A stretch of DNA of 64,000 bases from Thalassoglobus sp. JC818. Lineage in GTDB: Bacteria > Planctomycetota > Planctomycetia > Planctomycetales > Planctomycetaceae. The translations under genes and the position numbers were made by a program. Location of the stretch: contig NZ_JBFEFI010000003.1 in assembly GCF_040717535.1 (NCBI RefSeq), positions 70,001 to 134,000 of the forward strand, written 5' to 3'. Under the pieces are notes generated by a model. It had not been told where the DNA came from and ran no database searches. It saw only the letters and a list, made by a program, of their open reading frames with translations. This document shows positions 19,101 to 28,352 of this stretch, piece by piece (position 1 is the stretch's first letter; each line of letters starts with the position of its first letter).

Positions 19101-19723
19101 TCGTTCGTGGCGACGAGAGGCAATCCCATTCGATTCGCAAGATCGGTGGTCGCTTCCGCGCAGGATGTCTGAATCTCGACACCCCCATCCTGGATCTCCA
19201 TGTAAAACCGATCACCGAAGAGATCGGTGTACCAGCGAGTCAATGACTCTGCTTTTTCCTTTTCGCCAGCGAGCAAGAGGCGTGACAATTCACCGGAAGC
19301 GCAACCGGAAAGACAGATGATCCCCTCGTTAAATTCTTCCAACAGTTCTTTGTCGATACGCGGCTTGTAATAGAACCCTTCAAGGTACGCTCGCGATGAC
19401 ATTTTGACGAGATTTTTGAACCCCTGAGCATTCATCGCCAGAAGCGTCAGGTGAAAACTCGCGTCTTTCATACGCGACGCACTTCGGTCAGTACGATGAC
19501 CGGGAGCGATGTAAGCTTCGTATCCGAGGATCGGATTGACGTCGTTCTTGCGGCACGTCTGGTAGAACTCAAGCGATCCGTAAAGGTTGCCGTGATCGGT
19601 GATCGCGCACGAGTTCATCCCGAGATCTTTGACCTTGTTGACCAGATCCGGGATTCGGTTTGCACCATCAAGAAGCGAGTAATGAGTGTGGCAGTGAAGA
19701 TGGGCGAACGGACGAGAACTCAT
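16154..19723 (-). CDS. dnaE: DNA polymerase III alpha subunit
   Basis: Replicative polymerase, 1189 residues, the usual DnaE1 length. An N-terminal PHP domain (residues 6-210) has HLHCHTHYSLLDG and ITDHGN. The palm carries PDIDIDFCRDRR, with catalytic aspartates at D401 and D403. It continues with the beta-clamp/HhH region (AGYGFNKSHSTAYGAIAYQT) and a C-terminal OB fold (VTLGGMISSIKKAQTKNPSR). The start ATG at 19723 gives the canonical MSSRPFAHLHCHTHYS. It lies downstream of an unknown secreted-protein gene on the same strand but is separated from it by a strong terminator at 20011-20051, so it should have its own promoter in 19724-20010. High confidence. Confidence 0.97.
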   Translation of the reverse strand: MSSRPFAHLHCHTHYSLLDGANRIPDLVNKVKDLGMNSCAITDHGNLYGSLEFYQTCRKNDVNPILGYEAYIAPGHRTDRSASRMKDASFHLTLLAMNAQGFKNLVKMSSRAYLEGFYYKPRIDKELLEEFNEGIICLSGCASGELSRLLLAGEKEKAESLTRWYTDLFGDRFYMEIQDGGVEIQTSCAEATTDLANRMGLPLVATNDAHYLCSDDADMHDVLLCVNTKSYRSDENRMKIGTDQLFIRSPEQMYEAFSRQEDAVARSQEIADRVDIDLDLTTRHFPVFHPPESKTDVQYLREVCEKALVDRYGADADPVYKERLDFELGVIERMGYSSYFLIVWDFAQFAIDNGIPCTARGSACGAIVAYLLGLSDVCPIKYDLLFERFLDPSRSEAPDIDIDFCRDRRELVIQFVKDKYGSENVAQIGTFGTLKAKAAIRDVARALSVPLKRADEIAKMVPDTLNIKLKDALKESVELQQAYDTDSQIKELLDFAMAMEGLAKSAGTHAAGVVIADKPLENYVPLQKISGKDDVLTQWTDVETAGLLKMDFLGLRNLSILDKAVKNVAKHRGVHIVPKDLPLDDKQTFALLQRGETKGIFQLESGGMRDLLTKMKPDKFADIIATSALYRPGPLEGGMVMTYVNVKHEREPVPTVHPIVDEVLAETYGVMVYQEQVMRILNRLGGIELASSYKCIKAISKKKQEIIDSFHDQFIEGAQTQNMPAEQAQEIWNLIEKFAGYGFNKSHSTAYGAIAYQTAYLKAHYPEEFMAALLSCGMESSERISEHTDDCRRMGIEILPPDVNRSDVEFTVIVDDSTDPPTRKLGFGLGAVKGVGEAAMHSMVNERNENGPFKNIFDLCERCDPKAMTKGVLETLIKAGALDEFGFNREQHNLAIDRAVQAAIAKQRDLAKGQMSLFGGDSSKDDGSIETDITMPVAEDWTHGYKLACEKEVLGFYLTSHPLTEFADQIATFTQNMVKDLRDLGDQKEVTLGGMISSIKKAQTKNPSRNGHSKYVNFDLEDSTGVVRCILWPDDFAAIGEKVVQEQIVVVKGRIDLRGREPNVIVNKLYTLDEAEKEFTQQIAVRFQRGLHTVDDMQRVKDLLGRFPGKTPVTIVVETNDPKQNGNGKRESNGFDSQGTATETASATTSRIRAIIATPIQVSARGDLKEELLRTLGEGGFRFQSIPSK

Positions 19724-20010
19724 TGTTTTACCGATTCCGTTTGGAAAACTTGATCGAAGCAGGCGATCGAGAAGTCCGCCGAAGACTCCTCAGCAGATGT
19801 GTGAAAAGGATTGTATCAACATCCAGTTGACTCGTGCGACCGTCCTCTCAACCACAAGTCAAGATTCGTGGATTCTCGGAGCACACGAGAATCGGTTCGT
19901 GCGGGTGAACGGGTTTTTCGTAGATAAAAAACAAGTCAACCAGCGAAGAAACTGGTTTCAGCGCCTGCTACGTCGGCTCATCCGGGAAGTGTTGAATGGA
20001 CTGGAAGGCG
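19724..20010. other. Upstream region of dnaE
   Basis: With the adjacent terminator this gene-free stretch is about 350 bases. It presumably holds the dnaE promoter. A plus-strand open frame of 104 codons (19797-20111) overlaps the terminator and is not credible. Confidence 0.4.
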
Positions 20011-20051
20011 CAACAAAAAACACCGCTCTCGAAGAATTCGAAAGCGGTGTT
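20011..20051 (-). terminator. Rho-independent terminator
   Basis: On the minus strand AACACCGCT and AGCGGTGTT form a 9-bp stem around a 15-base loop, running directly into TTTTTTGTTG. It lies about 25 bases after the stop of the unknown secreted protein. Confidence 0.85.
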
Positions 20052-20076
20052 GAGATGATTGTCGAACTCAGCTTGC

Positions 20077-21066
20077 TTAGCGTCGTGCTTCCTGAATTCG
20101 CTGACCTGTGAAGTAGTACACTTTCGGGTCATCGATGATCCACGGAGTCGACCAGGTCTTCCCATCGTCGGCAGAGCAGACGTTGAAGAAGATCGTGTTG
20201 AAGTGTGTTCCCGCGATTGTGTACGGATACTGCGAAGTGATGAAATCGCGTGGTGTCAGATCGTCAACTCCAGGGCTGGCGTAGTAGTGGCATCGAGCAT
20301 CCGGAGTAACGCTCATTCCGAATGTCCACCAACCGGTTTCCTTGATGATCGGACCATCGACTTCGTGTCCCAACTGGTTGGCCCGAATCAGGATTTTGGC
20401 ATAGGGCTCGCCGGTTTTGTTGTTCGGGTCTGAAGCTGGCACGTGATAGATGAAGAATCCTGGGTAGTATGGCTCCATCTTTGTCGTTGTTTCCTTGCGC
20501 AGACGACGGAAGAGACGACGGCCGAAACCGAGCGATTCGACTTCTTCTTCAACTGGTCCCTGCATTCCGGAACGAATTCCGAAGGTCACACCCGAGCGTT
20601 GTTCCCACTGATCCCAACTCGGTAGATAAACACGCACGGTGTAGTTGGGAGAGTAGGAGAGAGTCATCGGCTTCGCAGCCAGAATGAAATCGTCCTGAGC
20701 CTGTTTGAATCCGGGGCGTCCCGGGACTCCAGTGTCTCGGCTTCTGAGATACAAAGCCCCTTTGCTGCCTTCGAGTCCGCCTGCGGGCGTTTCGACTCGT
20801 TTCACAACGTCGGGCATTCCGCGCTTGGGGCTTTCCATCCACATGTTGTTGCTGGAACGGCCGAGAGGATAGCGAACGTTTTCGTCTTCCTCTTTACTGC
20901 TTTTGGGCCAGTTCATGTCGAACGAAAATGATTCGTCTTCGAAGTCATCAGTGTTGATGAGCGTGCCTGTTCCGGGAACAACTTGTGCTGTGACAACTGC
21001 AGGTGGCAACAGAACTGGTGTTGTGAGGAGCAGGACTCTGAGTAGCAAAGGGGATCTGACAATCAT
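20077..21066 (-). CDS. Secreted protein of unknown function
   Basis: A 329-residue protein. ATG at 21066 gives a clear signal peptide (MIVRSPLLLRVLLLTTPVLL, cleavage probably after VVTA). The frame is open to 21252, but the longer form would bury the signal, so I reject it. The mature part is rich in Trp, Tyr and Phe and looks like a beta-sandwich. It contains DDFEDESFSFDMNWPKS near its start, YTVRVYLPSWDQWEQRSGVT in the middle and a C-terminal FNTIFFNVCSADDGKTWSTP. I do not recognise a named family; it looks like a planctomycete-specific secreted or periplasmic protein. It is monocistronic: a strong terminator follows and a gap precedes it. Confidence 0.75.
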   Translation of the reverse strand: MIVRSPLLLRVLLLTTPVLLPPAVVTAQVVPGTGTLINTDDFEDESFSFDMNWPKSSKEEDENVRYPLGRSSNNMWMESPKRGMPDVVKRVETPAGGLEGSKGALYLRSRDTGVPGRPGFKQAQDDFILAAKPMTLSYSPNYTVRVYLPSWDQWEQRSGVTFGIRSGMQGPVEEEVESLGFGRRLFRRLRKETTTKMEPYYPGFFIYHVPASDPNNKTGEPYAKILIRANQLGHEVDGPIIKETGWWTFGMSVTPDARCHYYASPGVDDLTPRDFITSQYPYTIAGTHFNTIFFNVCSADDGKTWSTPWIIDDPKVYYFTGQRIQEARR

Positions 21067-21413
21067 CACAGGGTTTCCATCCTGGAGGCCAATATTCACG
21101 GTCTTGTGAATGAGTGTGAGGGCTTGAACAGCTTTGAGTCTTCCGACGCCAATCAAGGTTGTGCGCTTGCCGAGTGGCGAATCGTGTGGTGTGGAATGGG
21201 CGTGACTCTCTTTTCGTATCGGATCTTCCGTTTGGGAAGAACAATCAATCACATGGAAGACTGATCAGAGTGTTCGGAGCGGTTTTGCGGACTGCGCAAA
21301 CTTTGAGGGTGCGCGGATCTGGGAGAGGAGTGCTCATTGGAGCGAGAGGACTTTCAGCGCGCAGCAGCTCGGCGGGTGCTACGCACTCCATCCATCGACA
21401 CAAGCGGAACGGT
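21067..21413. other. Intergenic gap
   Basis: About 350 bases between two minus-strand genes. I see no RNA structure or gene; it should contain the promoter of the secreted-protein gene. Confidence 0.4.
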
Positions 21414-23030
21414 TTATTCTTCGTCAGCTGGAGGCGCAAACCCGCGTCGCATCGTGTTTTCGGTCACCGAAACCGGAAGCATGAACTGCTGGAGATAGTC
21501 GGGACCGCCAGCTTTGGTTCCAATTCCGGACATGCGAAAACCTCCGAAAGGATGTCGCTGGACGATCGCTCCTGTGATTCCCCGGTTGAGATACAGGTTT
21601 CCGACGAGGAACTCGTTTCGAGCTCGTTCCAGATTCTTCGGGCTCCGACTGTAGATTCCGCCGGTCAACGCATAATCGGATTCGTTCGCAATCTGCAGTG
21701 CCTGATCGAGATCTTTGGCTTTCTGAATGGCCAGCACGGGGCCGAAGATTTCCGCATCGAGAATTCGGGAATGCTCCTCCTGAACTTCAAATAAGTGCGG
21801 GCCGATGAAGTTACCGTCAGGAAGGTCTTCGCTGAGGTCGACATTGACAATTGCAGCGCACTCTTCGTGTCCGATTTCGATGAAATCCTGAATGCGTTCG
21901 TAAGCTTCCTGGCTGATGACCGGTCCGAAATCGGCACCCGGATCAGTGGCTGGTCCGACCTTCAGGCTTTCGATCGCTCCGGTCAGGCGTTCAAGAAATG
22001 TGTCGTACACGTTTTGAAGAACGATGACTCGAGAGCACGCCGAACACTTCTGCCCGGCGAAGCCGAATGCTGACGAAACGACTCCCTGAACGGCATCGTC
22101 CAGGTCAGCGTCGTCATCGATGATGATCGCGTTCTTGCCGCCCATTTCGGCAATGACTTTTTTGACCCCATGGTGTTGTGATTCGGGATTTGCAGCTTGT
22201 CGGTTAATTTCCAGTCCGACTTCGCGAGAACCAGTGAAGGCGATGATGTCGACGTCCGGGCTGCCCACGAGCGTAGGGCCGATTTCTTCTCCGATTCCGG
22301 GGAGGTAGTTCAAGACTCCCGTGGGAAGTCCTGCGTCGCGAGCCATCTCCATCAGCTTAAATGCGATAATCGAAGACTCTTCGGCAGGCTTCATGACGAC
22401 AGTGTTTCCGGTGACCAGAGCAGCAGTCACCATTCCCGTGAGAATCGCGAGTGGAAAGTTCCACGGAGAGATCACGACTGCCACGCCTCGCGGTCGGTAG
22501 AAGAGTGCGTTTTCTTCGCCGGGATAGTCGCAACGCAGTTCAGCGTCGAGATCGCGCATGGCCAGTGCGTAGTACCGGCAGAAATCGATTGCTTCCGAAA
22601 CCTCAGCGTCAGCCTCGATCCATGGCTTTCCGGTTTCGTACACCATCCATGCGATGAGTTCAAAGCGACGTGATCGCATTTCGGCAGCAATCAAATCGAG
22701 ATATTCAGCCCGGTGGTCAATCGGAACTTTTTTCCACTGGGTGGAAGCACGCAGGCAAGCGGCGATCGCCTGTTCCGCTTGGTCGGGGCTGGCTGCGGCG
22801 ATTGCTCCAAGTTTCAGTTCTTTGTTGAAGGGGCATCGCGCAACGATGTGGGCTCGTCCGTCCTGAGCTTTGCCATCGATATTGAGCGGGTAGTCCTGAC
22901 CGAACAGCTCTTCAACATCTTTGAGAGCCTGTTTCATGTCGTCGCGATTCTCTTTGCGACTGAAATCCGTGTTCGGCTCGTTCTGAAACTTGGTCACGTT
23001 GAGCGTTTTGCGATAATCTTCCAGTGACAT
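21414..23030 (-). CDS. Delta-1-pyrroline-5-carboxylate (glutamate semialdehyde) dehydrogenase
   Basis: NAD-dependent aldehyde dehydrogenase, 538 residues. It oxidises glutamate-gamma-semialdehyde to glutamate in proline and arginine breakdown. AFTGSREVGLEI is the cofactor region, E295 in VIAEMGGKN the general base and C329 in GQKCSACSRV the catalytic thiol. GQKCSACSR and the N-terminal TKFQNEPNTDFSRKENR are characteristic of the stand-alone RocA/PruA type. I choose ATG at 23030 because GGAG lies about 9 bases upstream; an in-frame GTG at 23060 has no such site. No proline dehydrogenase gene is nearby. It is divergent from the M24 peptidase gene across 200 bases that must hold both promoters. 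Confidence 0.92.
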   Translation of the reverse strand: MSLEDYRKTLNVTKFQNEPNTDFSRKENRDDMKQALKDVEELFGQDYPLNIDGKAQDGRAHIVARCPFNKELKLGAIAAASPDQAEQAIAACLRASTQWKKVPIDHRAEYLDLIAAEMRSRRFELIAWMVYETGKPWIEADAEVSEAIDFCRYYALAMRDLDAELRCDYPGEENALFYRPRGVAVVISPWNFPLAILTGMVTAALVTGNTVVMKPAEESSIIAFKLMEMARDAGLPTGVLNYLPGIGEEIGPTLVGSPDVDIIAFTGSREVGLEINRQAANPESQHHGVKKVIAEMGGKNAIIIDDDADLDDAVQGVVSSAFGFAGQKCSACSRVIVLQNVYDTFLERLTGAIESLKVGPATDPGADFGPVISQEAYERIQDFIEIGHEECAAIVNVDLSEDLPDGNFIGPHLFEVQEEHSRILDAEIFGPVLAIQKAKDLDQALQIANESDYALTGGIYSRSPKNLERARNEFLVGNLYLNRGITGAIVQRHPFGGFRMSGIGTKAGGPDYLQQFMLPVSVTENTMRRGFAPPADEE

Positions 23031-23230
23031 TCCCGACTCCAAATCTCTTTCACCGTTCACGCATGAGTTGGCGAACGTTTCTTCTGCGCAATTCTGCCAA
23101 GCACTTCAGGATCTTGACGATGTCACTTCCCGTCAAGGACGTAAGTCGCGACGATGGAGAAAGTTTTCAGAACTCGTTCGACTTTCAGATTTCGTCTGCC
23201 CCAGGAATCCTTTGGCATCAGAGACCGCTA

Positions 23231-24421
23231 ATGTTTGAGCTGGAAAAGATTCAGGAATCGCTTCAGGAACTCGGCCTGGATGGATGGCTGTTGTATGACT
23301 TTCGAGGCAGCAACCAGCTGGCCAGAAGAGTCATGAAACTCTCCGACGATTCAATGGGATCTCGCCGATGTGCTTACGGGATTCCAGCGGTCGGTGAGCC
23401 TGTCCGCATTGTGCATCGGATTGAAAGTTCGTCTCTCGATCATCTTCCCGGATCAAAGTCGATCTATCTCCGCTGGCAGGAATTCGAAGCAGCGATTCAG
23501 GAATTCGTCGAGGGCAAGAAACGTGTTGCCATGGAATACTCGTTTCAGAACGGGAATCCGTATGTCTCTCGAGTCGATGCTGGCACAGTGGAACTGGTTC
23601 GATCGTTCGGCGTGGAAGTGATTTCGTCGGGAGATTTGATCCAACTCTTTGAGGCCGTTTGGACGAACGGACAATGGGAGATGCATCAGGCAGCTTCGAA
23701 GGTGACCAATGCTGCATTCGATCTGGCCTGGAAGTCGATTGCCGATGCTGTTCGGTCAGGCGAGGGAATTGAAGAAGCAGCGGTTCGGGATGTGATCATG
23801 GATCACTTCGCGCGTCACAAAATGACGACTTATCATCCCCCGATTGTGGCTCGCAATTCTCACTCCGGAATGCCGCACTACGAGACCGGGACGGGTGACG
23901 ACACGCTCATTCGTTCCGGCGATTTTGTGCTGATTGATTTGTGGGCCAAGCTGGATCAGCCAAACAGCGTGTACAGCGACCTGACGCGAACGGGTTATGT
24001 TGGGGAAAACGTCCCGGAAGAATATGTGCGAATCTTTGACATCGTCGCAGCTGCCAGAGACGCGGGAATTGCGGCTGTCGAGGCAGCGATGGAATCCGAG
24101 ACTCCACTGCCGGGAGCGCGCGTCGACGATGCTGTTCGTGAGGTGATCGAGAAAGCTGGGTACGGCGAGTATTTTACTCATCGCACAGGGCACAACATTG
24201 GCCAGGAAGTTCACGGCAACGGTGCACATCTCGACAATCTGGAAACACGAGATGAACGGCTCATTCTCCCGCGGACGTGTTTCTCGATCGAACCCGGGGT
24301 TTATCTCGAAGAGTTTGGAGTCCGCAGCGAAGTCGATGTTTATGTCGATGAAAACCGGAAAGTGCATGTCACCGGCGGGCTTCTCCAGAAAGAAGTGATT
24401 CCGATTCTCAGTCAGTACTGA
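23231..24421 (+). CDS. M24 family metallopeptidase (Xaa-Pro aminopeptidase-like)
   Basis: A 396-residue pita-bread-fold dimetal peptidase, probably a proline-specific aminopeptidase in the cytosol. All five metal ligands are visible: D236 (VLIDLWAK), D250 (SDLTRTGY), H321 (HRTGHNIG), E354 (FSIEPGVY) and E367 (VRSEVDVYV). The N-terminal creatinase-like domain begins MFELEKIQESLQELGLDGWL, the usual family start, so I place the start at 23231. The frame is open to 23024, which would overlap the divergent P5C dehydrogenase gene, and a further ATG lies at 23120. Lying opposite a proline/glutamate catabolic enzyme, it could supply proline, but that is inference. Confidence 0.9.
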   Translation: MFELEKIQESLQELGLDGWLLYDFRGSNQLARRVMKLSDDSMGSRRCAYGIPAVGEPVRIVHRIESSSLDHLPGSKSIYLRWQEFEAAIQEFVEGKKRVAMEYSFQNGNPYVSRVDAGTVELVRSFGVEVISSGDLIQLFEAVWTNGQWEMHQAASKVTNAAFDLAWKSIADAVRSGEGIEEAAVRDVIMDHFARHKMTTYHPPIVARNSHSGMPHYETGTGDDTLIRSGDFVLIDLWAKLDQPNSVYSDLTRTGYVGENVPEEYVRIFDIVAAARDAGIAAVEAAMESETPLPGARVDDAVREVIEKAGYGEYFTHRTGHNIGQEVHGNGAHLDNLETRDERLILPRTCFSIEPGVYLEEFGVRSEVDVYVDENRKVHVTGGLLQKEVIPILSQY

Positions 24422-24619
24422 TGCAGTCGGTGACGGAGATTCGACGCGAGCTGAATTGAATCACCAGCTTGGTCCGGTCCCGTTTGAATTGTCGTGGATC
24501 GGGCAGGGTGTCAATCAGTGCGCCAGCGTTGTATTTCCGACACTGGATGCCCACACTCATGATGTGGCGATTACAAGCCCTTTGCTATTCACGCTTCCTC
24601 AACAGAGCAGGTGAAATCG

Positions 24620-25732
24620 ATGGCCCATCGAATTCGATACATCATGATCGGCGGTTTTCTTGGTGCAGGTAAGACGACGACGCTTGGAAAACTCGCTGCT
24701 CACTATCGAGAGCAAGGTCTGAACGTCGGAATTGTCACCAACGATCAAGCGACCGATCTCGTCGATACGAACACACTGCGCGGCATGGGATTCGAAGTCG
24801 GTGAAGTCGCTGGTGCTTGTTTCTGCTGCAACTTCAACGAACTCATCGACACGATGGGGAATCTTTCCGCCGAGCAGCGGCCGGACGTGATCCTCGCGGA
24901 ACCGGTCGGTAGCTGTACCGATCTCGTCGCCACCGTGATTCAACCGATCAAGCAACTCTTCGACGCAGAATTCGACATCGCGCCTTACCCGGTGATCCTC
25001 AAACCGAGTCATGGAATCCGGATTCTCAAAAATGAGCAACGCGGCGGATTTTCTCCTAAAGCAGAGTACATTCTGAAGAAGCAGCTCGAAGAAGCGGACC
25101 TGATCCTCATCAATCGAATTGATGAGTTGACCAGTGAAAAAGTCGATGAGATCTGCGCCCTGTGTGACGAACAGCTACCTGGGACGCCGCTGATTCGTAT
25201 GTCTGCAAAGACTGGTTCCGGAATTCCGGAGTTGGTTGAGTTTCTCTCGCAGGATGGCGACTTCGGACGAAAGATCCTCGACATTGATTATGACATCTAT
25301 GCAGACGGAGAAGCGGAACTCGGTTGGCTCAACAGCAGCTTGACGCTGACCAGTGAAAACGAATTCGATCTCGATGCGTTTCTGTTTGGTGTTGTTGAGA
25401 CACTGCAAGCGAAGTTGCACGAGGCTGATCTTGAGCCTGCCCACTTGAAAGCGATTGGTCTTTGGGAAGGATTTTTTGGCGTTGCGAATCTGATCAGCAG
25501 CGATACCAAAGTTGAATTGTCTCTCCCCTCAAATCAAAAGGCGCGTAACTCGGAAGTGATCATCAACGCGCGAGTCGCCTGTGATCCGGAGCTTCTGGAA
25601 ACGCTCGTGAATGAAGCCGTCGCTGATGTCGCTGCGAAGCAGAACGTGAACTTCGAGTTCCGTCAGACGCAGCGATTCCGTCCGGGACGTCCCGTTCCAA
25701 CACACCGCCTCTCGACTCCAGTCGGGTCTTGA
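24620..25732 (+). CDS. COG0523 family GTPase (CobW/HypB-like)
   Basis: A G3E-class P-loop GTPase of 370 residues. [10 protein letters not shown] at 11-20 is Walker A, and GACFCC at 65-70 gives the C-x-C-C metal-binding motif typical of COG0523 metallochaperones. LAEPVGS follows, and NRIDE is the N-K-x-D guanine-specificity variant. The C-terminal half lacks the long His-rich stretch of many zinc-linked members. Members insert or traffic Zn, Co, Fe or Ni, and the metal cannot be told from this sequence. ATG at 24620 is chosen because AGCAGG lies 9 bases ahead; GTG at 24611 would add three residues. It is followed 51 bases later by a glycosyltransferase gene in the same direction. Confidence 0.85.
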   Translation: MAHRIRYIMIGGFLGAGKTTTLGKLAAHYREQGLNVGIVTNDQATDLVDTNTLRGMGFEVGEVAGACFCCNFNELIDTMGNLSAEQRPDVILAEPVGSCTDLVATVIQPIKQLFDAEFDIAPYPVILKPSHGIRILKNEQRGGFSPKAEYILKKQLEEADLILINRIDELTSEKVDEICALCDEQLPGTPLIRMSAKTGSGIPELVEFLSQDGDFGRKILDIDYDIYADGEAELGWLNSSLTLTSENEFDLDAFLFGVVETLQAKLHEADLEPAHLKAIGLWEGFFGVANLISSDTKVELSLPSNQKARNSEVIINARVACDPELLETLVNEAVADVAAKQNVNFEFRQTQRFRPGRPVPTHRLSTPVGS

Positions 25733-25783
25733 TTGATTCGGTCAAAACGTGGAAACAGCGATATACCTGGACTGTGAGCTGAC

Positions 25784-26491
25784 ATGATGTCTCGATCACT
25801 GCTTGTGACTTTGTGTACGTACAACGAACGTGAGAATCTCGAACAGCTGATTCCTGAGATCTTCGAGCACGTTCCTGAGGCGTCCATTCTGGTTGTTGAC
25901 GACAATTCGCCTGATGGAACAGGCGAATACGTCGATGAGCTCGCTCGCGACAATCCCCGAATTTACGCGATTCACAGGTCAGGCAAACTTGGCTTGGGAA
26001 CAGCGACGGTCGCAGCATTCAACTACGGCATCGAACACAAGTTCGACCTGCTTTTGAATCTCGACGCCGACTTCTCGCATCCGCCCCGCTTCATGTCTTC
26101 CATGATTGAGAAGGCGGAAGAGTACGATGTCGTGATCGGCTCACGCTATGTTCCCGGCGGTGAAATCGTCGGCTGGGGACCGAAGCGTCACATGATGAGT
26201 CGCGGGATCAACTTCTATGCGAAGGCAATGCTGGGATTGAAGACGCTCGACAATTCCGGGAGTTTTCGATGCTATCGCGTTCCGAAGCTCGCTGAGGTGG
26301 ACTGGTCGCAATCGAAAGCGAAGGGGTATGCGTTTCAGGAGGAGATTCTCTACCGGTTGCGGCGCGTGGGTGCGACGTTCGCGGAGGTCCCGATCACGTT
26401 CGAAGAGCGAAGGTTCGGAGTCACGAAGATCAACATGAAAGAAGCGGTTTCGGCTGCATGGGTTCTCATGAGCCTCCGCTTCCGCAGTTGA
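25784..26491 (+). CDS. Polyprenol monophosphomannose synthase-like GT2 glycosyltransferase
   Basis: A 235-residue family 2 glycosyltransferase of the DPM1 type. It is expected to transfer a hexose, by family precedent mannose from GDP-mannose, to a polyprenyl phosphate on the cytosolic membrane face. Visible motifs are LLVTLCTYNERENLEQLIPE, VVDDNSPDGTGE (nucleotide-binding DD), LLNLDADFSHPP (the D-x-D metal motif) and GSRYVPGG. The GYAFQEEILYRL segment is characteristic of DPM1-like enzymes. There is no C-terminal GtrA-type membrane part, so it is the short soluble form. Either of two adjacent ATG codons at 25784 and 25787 could be the start. Confidence 0.88.
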   Translation: MMSRSLLVTLCTYNERENLEQLIPEIFEHVPEASILVVDDNSPDGTGEYVDELARDNPRIYAIHRSGKLGLGTATVAAFNYGIEHKFDLLLNLDADFSHPPRFMSSMIEKAEEYDVVIGSRYVPGGEIVGWGPKRHMMSRGINFYAKAMLGLKTLDNSGSFRCYRVPKLAEVDWSQSKAKGYAFQEEILYRLRRVGATFAEVPITFEERRFGVTKINMKEAVSAAWVLMSLRFRS

Positions 26492-26880
26492 CGAAGCCAC
26501 TCGATTCACTTGTCGAGACGTATCGGAAGATCGGTGTGTGTTGATGTGAAGTGGTCGGCCCGTGCTTGAAGTGTGGCCGGAAATGAGACAGCATTCTTGA
26601 ATCTGAGAGAGTTGGCCGCAATCGCGCTCAGAGAAACAAAGATCTCTTGGAGAAGGTTCCACAGATCGCTTCAATTCTCAATATGCGCGTGTATCATTTG
26701 ATCGCGTGTGGTGACGAGTTTGTGTTCACAAGCTCGAATGATGTCTTCCTTTAAAATTCTTGATGACGTTCCCTTGTTGAACTCTCTGTGATTATTGGCT
26801 TGTCGCAGACTTTGAACTTCCAAGGGCCATCGAGTTGGACCACTGAGAGGAGAGCGAGACCTTCGCTCTACCAAGACCGT
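26492..26880. other. Leader region of the nqr operon
   Basis: About 390 bases upstream of nqrA. No gene is evident and no clear promoter pair or riboswitch could be recognised by eye. Confidence 0.4.
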
Positions 26881-28245
26881 ATGCCGATTCGGATCCGACG
26901 AGGCCTCGACCTGCCGATTTCTGGAGTCCCTGATCAAGAGATTGATCGCGGGGCGGCTGTGACACGCGTAGCGCTGCTGGGAGACGACTATGTTGGCATG
27001 AAGCCGACCATGCTCGTGCAGGTTGGTGATTCGGTCGAACTCGGCACCCCGCTGTTTGAAGACAAGAAGAATCCCGGAGTCACTTTTAACTCGCCCGGTT
27101 CTGGCCGCGTTGCTGAAATCAATCGTGGCGACAAGCGTCGATTTCAATCGGTTGTCGTCGAGCTTGAAGGGGATGCTCAGAAGAAGTTCCAGTCATATCA
27201 GAACAGCGACTTGCAGACTCTCGAACGTGAGGCTGTGGTCGAAAATCTCGTTCAATCCGGGTTGTGGACTTCATTTCGACGTCGCCCGTACAGCAAAGTG
27301 CCGAAGCGAAGCGAAGAGCCTTTCGCCATTTTTGTTCAGGCAATGGACACTCGGCCTCTCGCCGCATTTCCCGGCTTGATCATTGATGAGCACCCGGCTC
27401 ACTTTCGATACGGCCTGCAAGTCCTGACAAGATTGACTGCCGGCGCGGTCTATGTTTGTTCGGCACCTGGTTTCAATATTCCCGGTACAAATCCTGATGA
27501 TGCTCCGGTTGAAGGCGTCGAGCTGCGACAGTTCGACGGTCCACATCCGGCCGGACTTGCTGGAACTCATATTCATAAGCTGGCTGCTGCCAGCGAAAAG
27601 CGTCCTTCCTGGTATTTGAACTATCAGGACGTGATTGCGATCGGAAAACTGTTTGTCACTGGAGAATTGTTCGTCGATCGAGTGATCTCCCTGGCGGGAC
27701 CTCAAGTGACAAAACCTCGTCTGTTGCGAACACGAATCGGGGCATCGATTGATGAATTAACTGCTGGAGAACTTGCTTCCGGTGAGAATCGAGTCATCTC
27801 CGGCTCCGTTCTGCGAGGGTCTATCGCCGAAGGGCCTTATGCCTACCTGGGACGATACGATCTGCAGGTTTCTGCTTTGCTCGAAGGTCGCGATCGCGAG
27901 TTTCTCGGATGGCAGAGCCCTGGATTCGACAAGTTTTCCGTCAAGCCTGTCTATGCCTCCGCAGTTGCTGGAGACGGACAGAACTTTGCAATGACCACCA
28001 ATCGCAACGGAAGTGATCGAGCGATCATTCCGATTGGGATTTACGAACAAGTCATGCCTCTCGACATTGAGCCGACCGCACTTGTGAAAGCGCTGCTGGT
28101 GGGTGACACGGAGCAGGCGCAACTCCTCGGGGCAACAGAGCTTGACGAAGAAGATCTCGCGCTCCTCACTTTTGTTGATCCGGGTAAACACGATTTTGGA
28201 CCTGTCCTGCGGGACGTGCTCACTCGAATTGAGCGAGAAGGCTAG
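26881..28245 (+). CDS. nqrA: Na+-translocating NADH:quinone reductase subunit A
   Basis: The peripheral cytoplasmic subunit of Na+-NQR, 454 residues, close to the usual length. ATG at 26881 gives [20 protein letters not shown], the standard NqrA beginning; the frame is open for 31 codons upstream but those do not resemble the family. [20 protein letters not shown] and [12 protein letters not shown] form the N-terminal barrel-sandwich, and [23 protein letters not shown] strands follow in the middle. First gene of a complete nqrABCDEF operon in the usual order. Confidence 0.96.
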   Translation: MPIRIRRGLDLPISGVPDQEIDRGAAVTRVALLGDDYVGMKPTMLVQVGDSVELGTPLFEDKKNPGVTFNSPGSGRVAEINRGDKRRFQSVVVELEGDAQKKFQSYQNSDLQTLEREAVVENLVQSGLWTSFRRRPYSKVPKRSEEPFAIFVQAMDTRPLAAFPGLIIDEHPAHFRYGLQVLTRLTAGAVYVCSAPGFNIPGTNPDDAPVEGVELRQFDGPHPAGLAGTHIHKLAAASEKRPSWYLNYQDVIAIGKLFVTGELFVDRVISLAGPQVTKPRLLRTRIGASIDELTAGELASGENRVISGSVLRGSIAEGPYAYLGRYDLQVSALLEGRDREFLGWQSPGFDKFSVKPVYASAVAGDGQNFAMTTNRNGSDRAIIPIGIYEQVMPLDIEPTALVKALLVGDTEQAQLLGATELDEEDLALLTFVDPGKHDFGPVLRDVLTRIEREG

Positions 28246-28352
28246 GTTCAGTGCGTGCTCAATCGCACGACTCGAATCTGAATTGACTGAGATAGCACCG
28301 GATCTTTGATCGAAATTTTGTGACCCACTGTTGATCAGCCGACTGGCACCCC

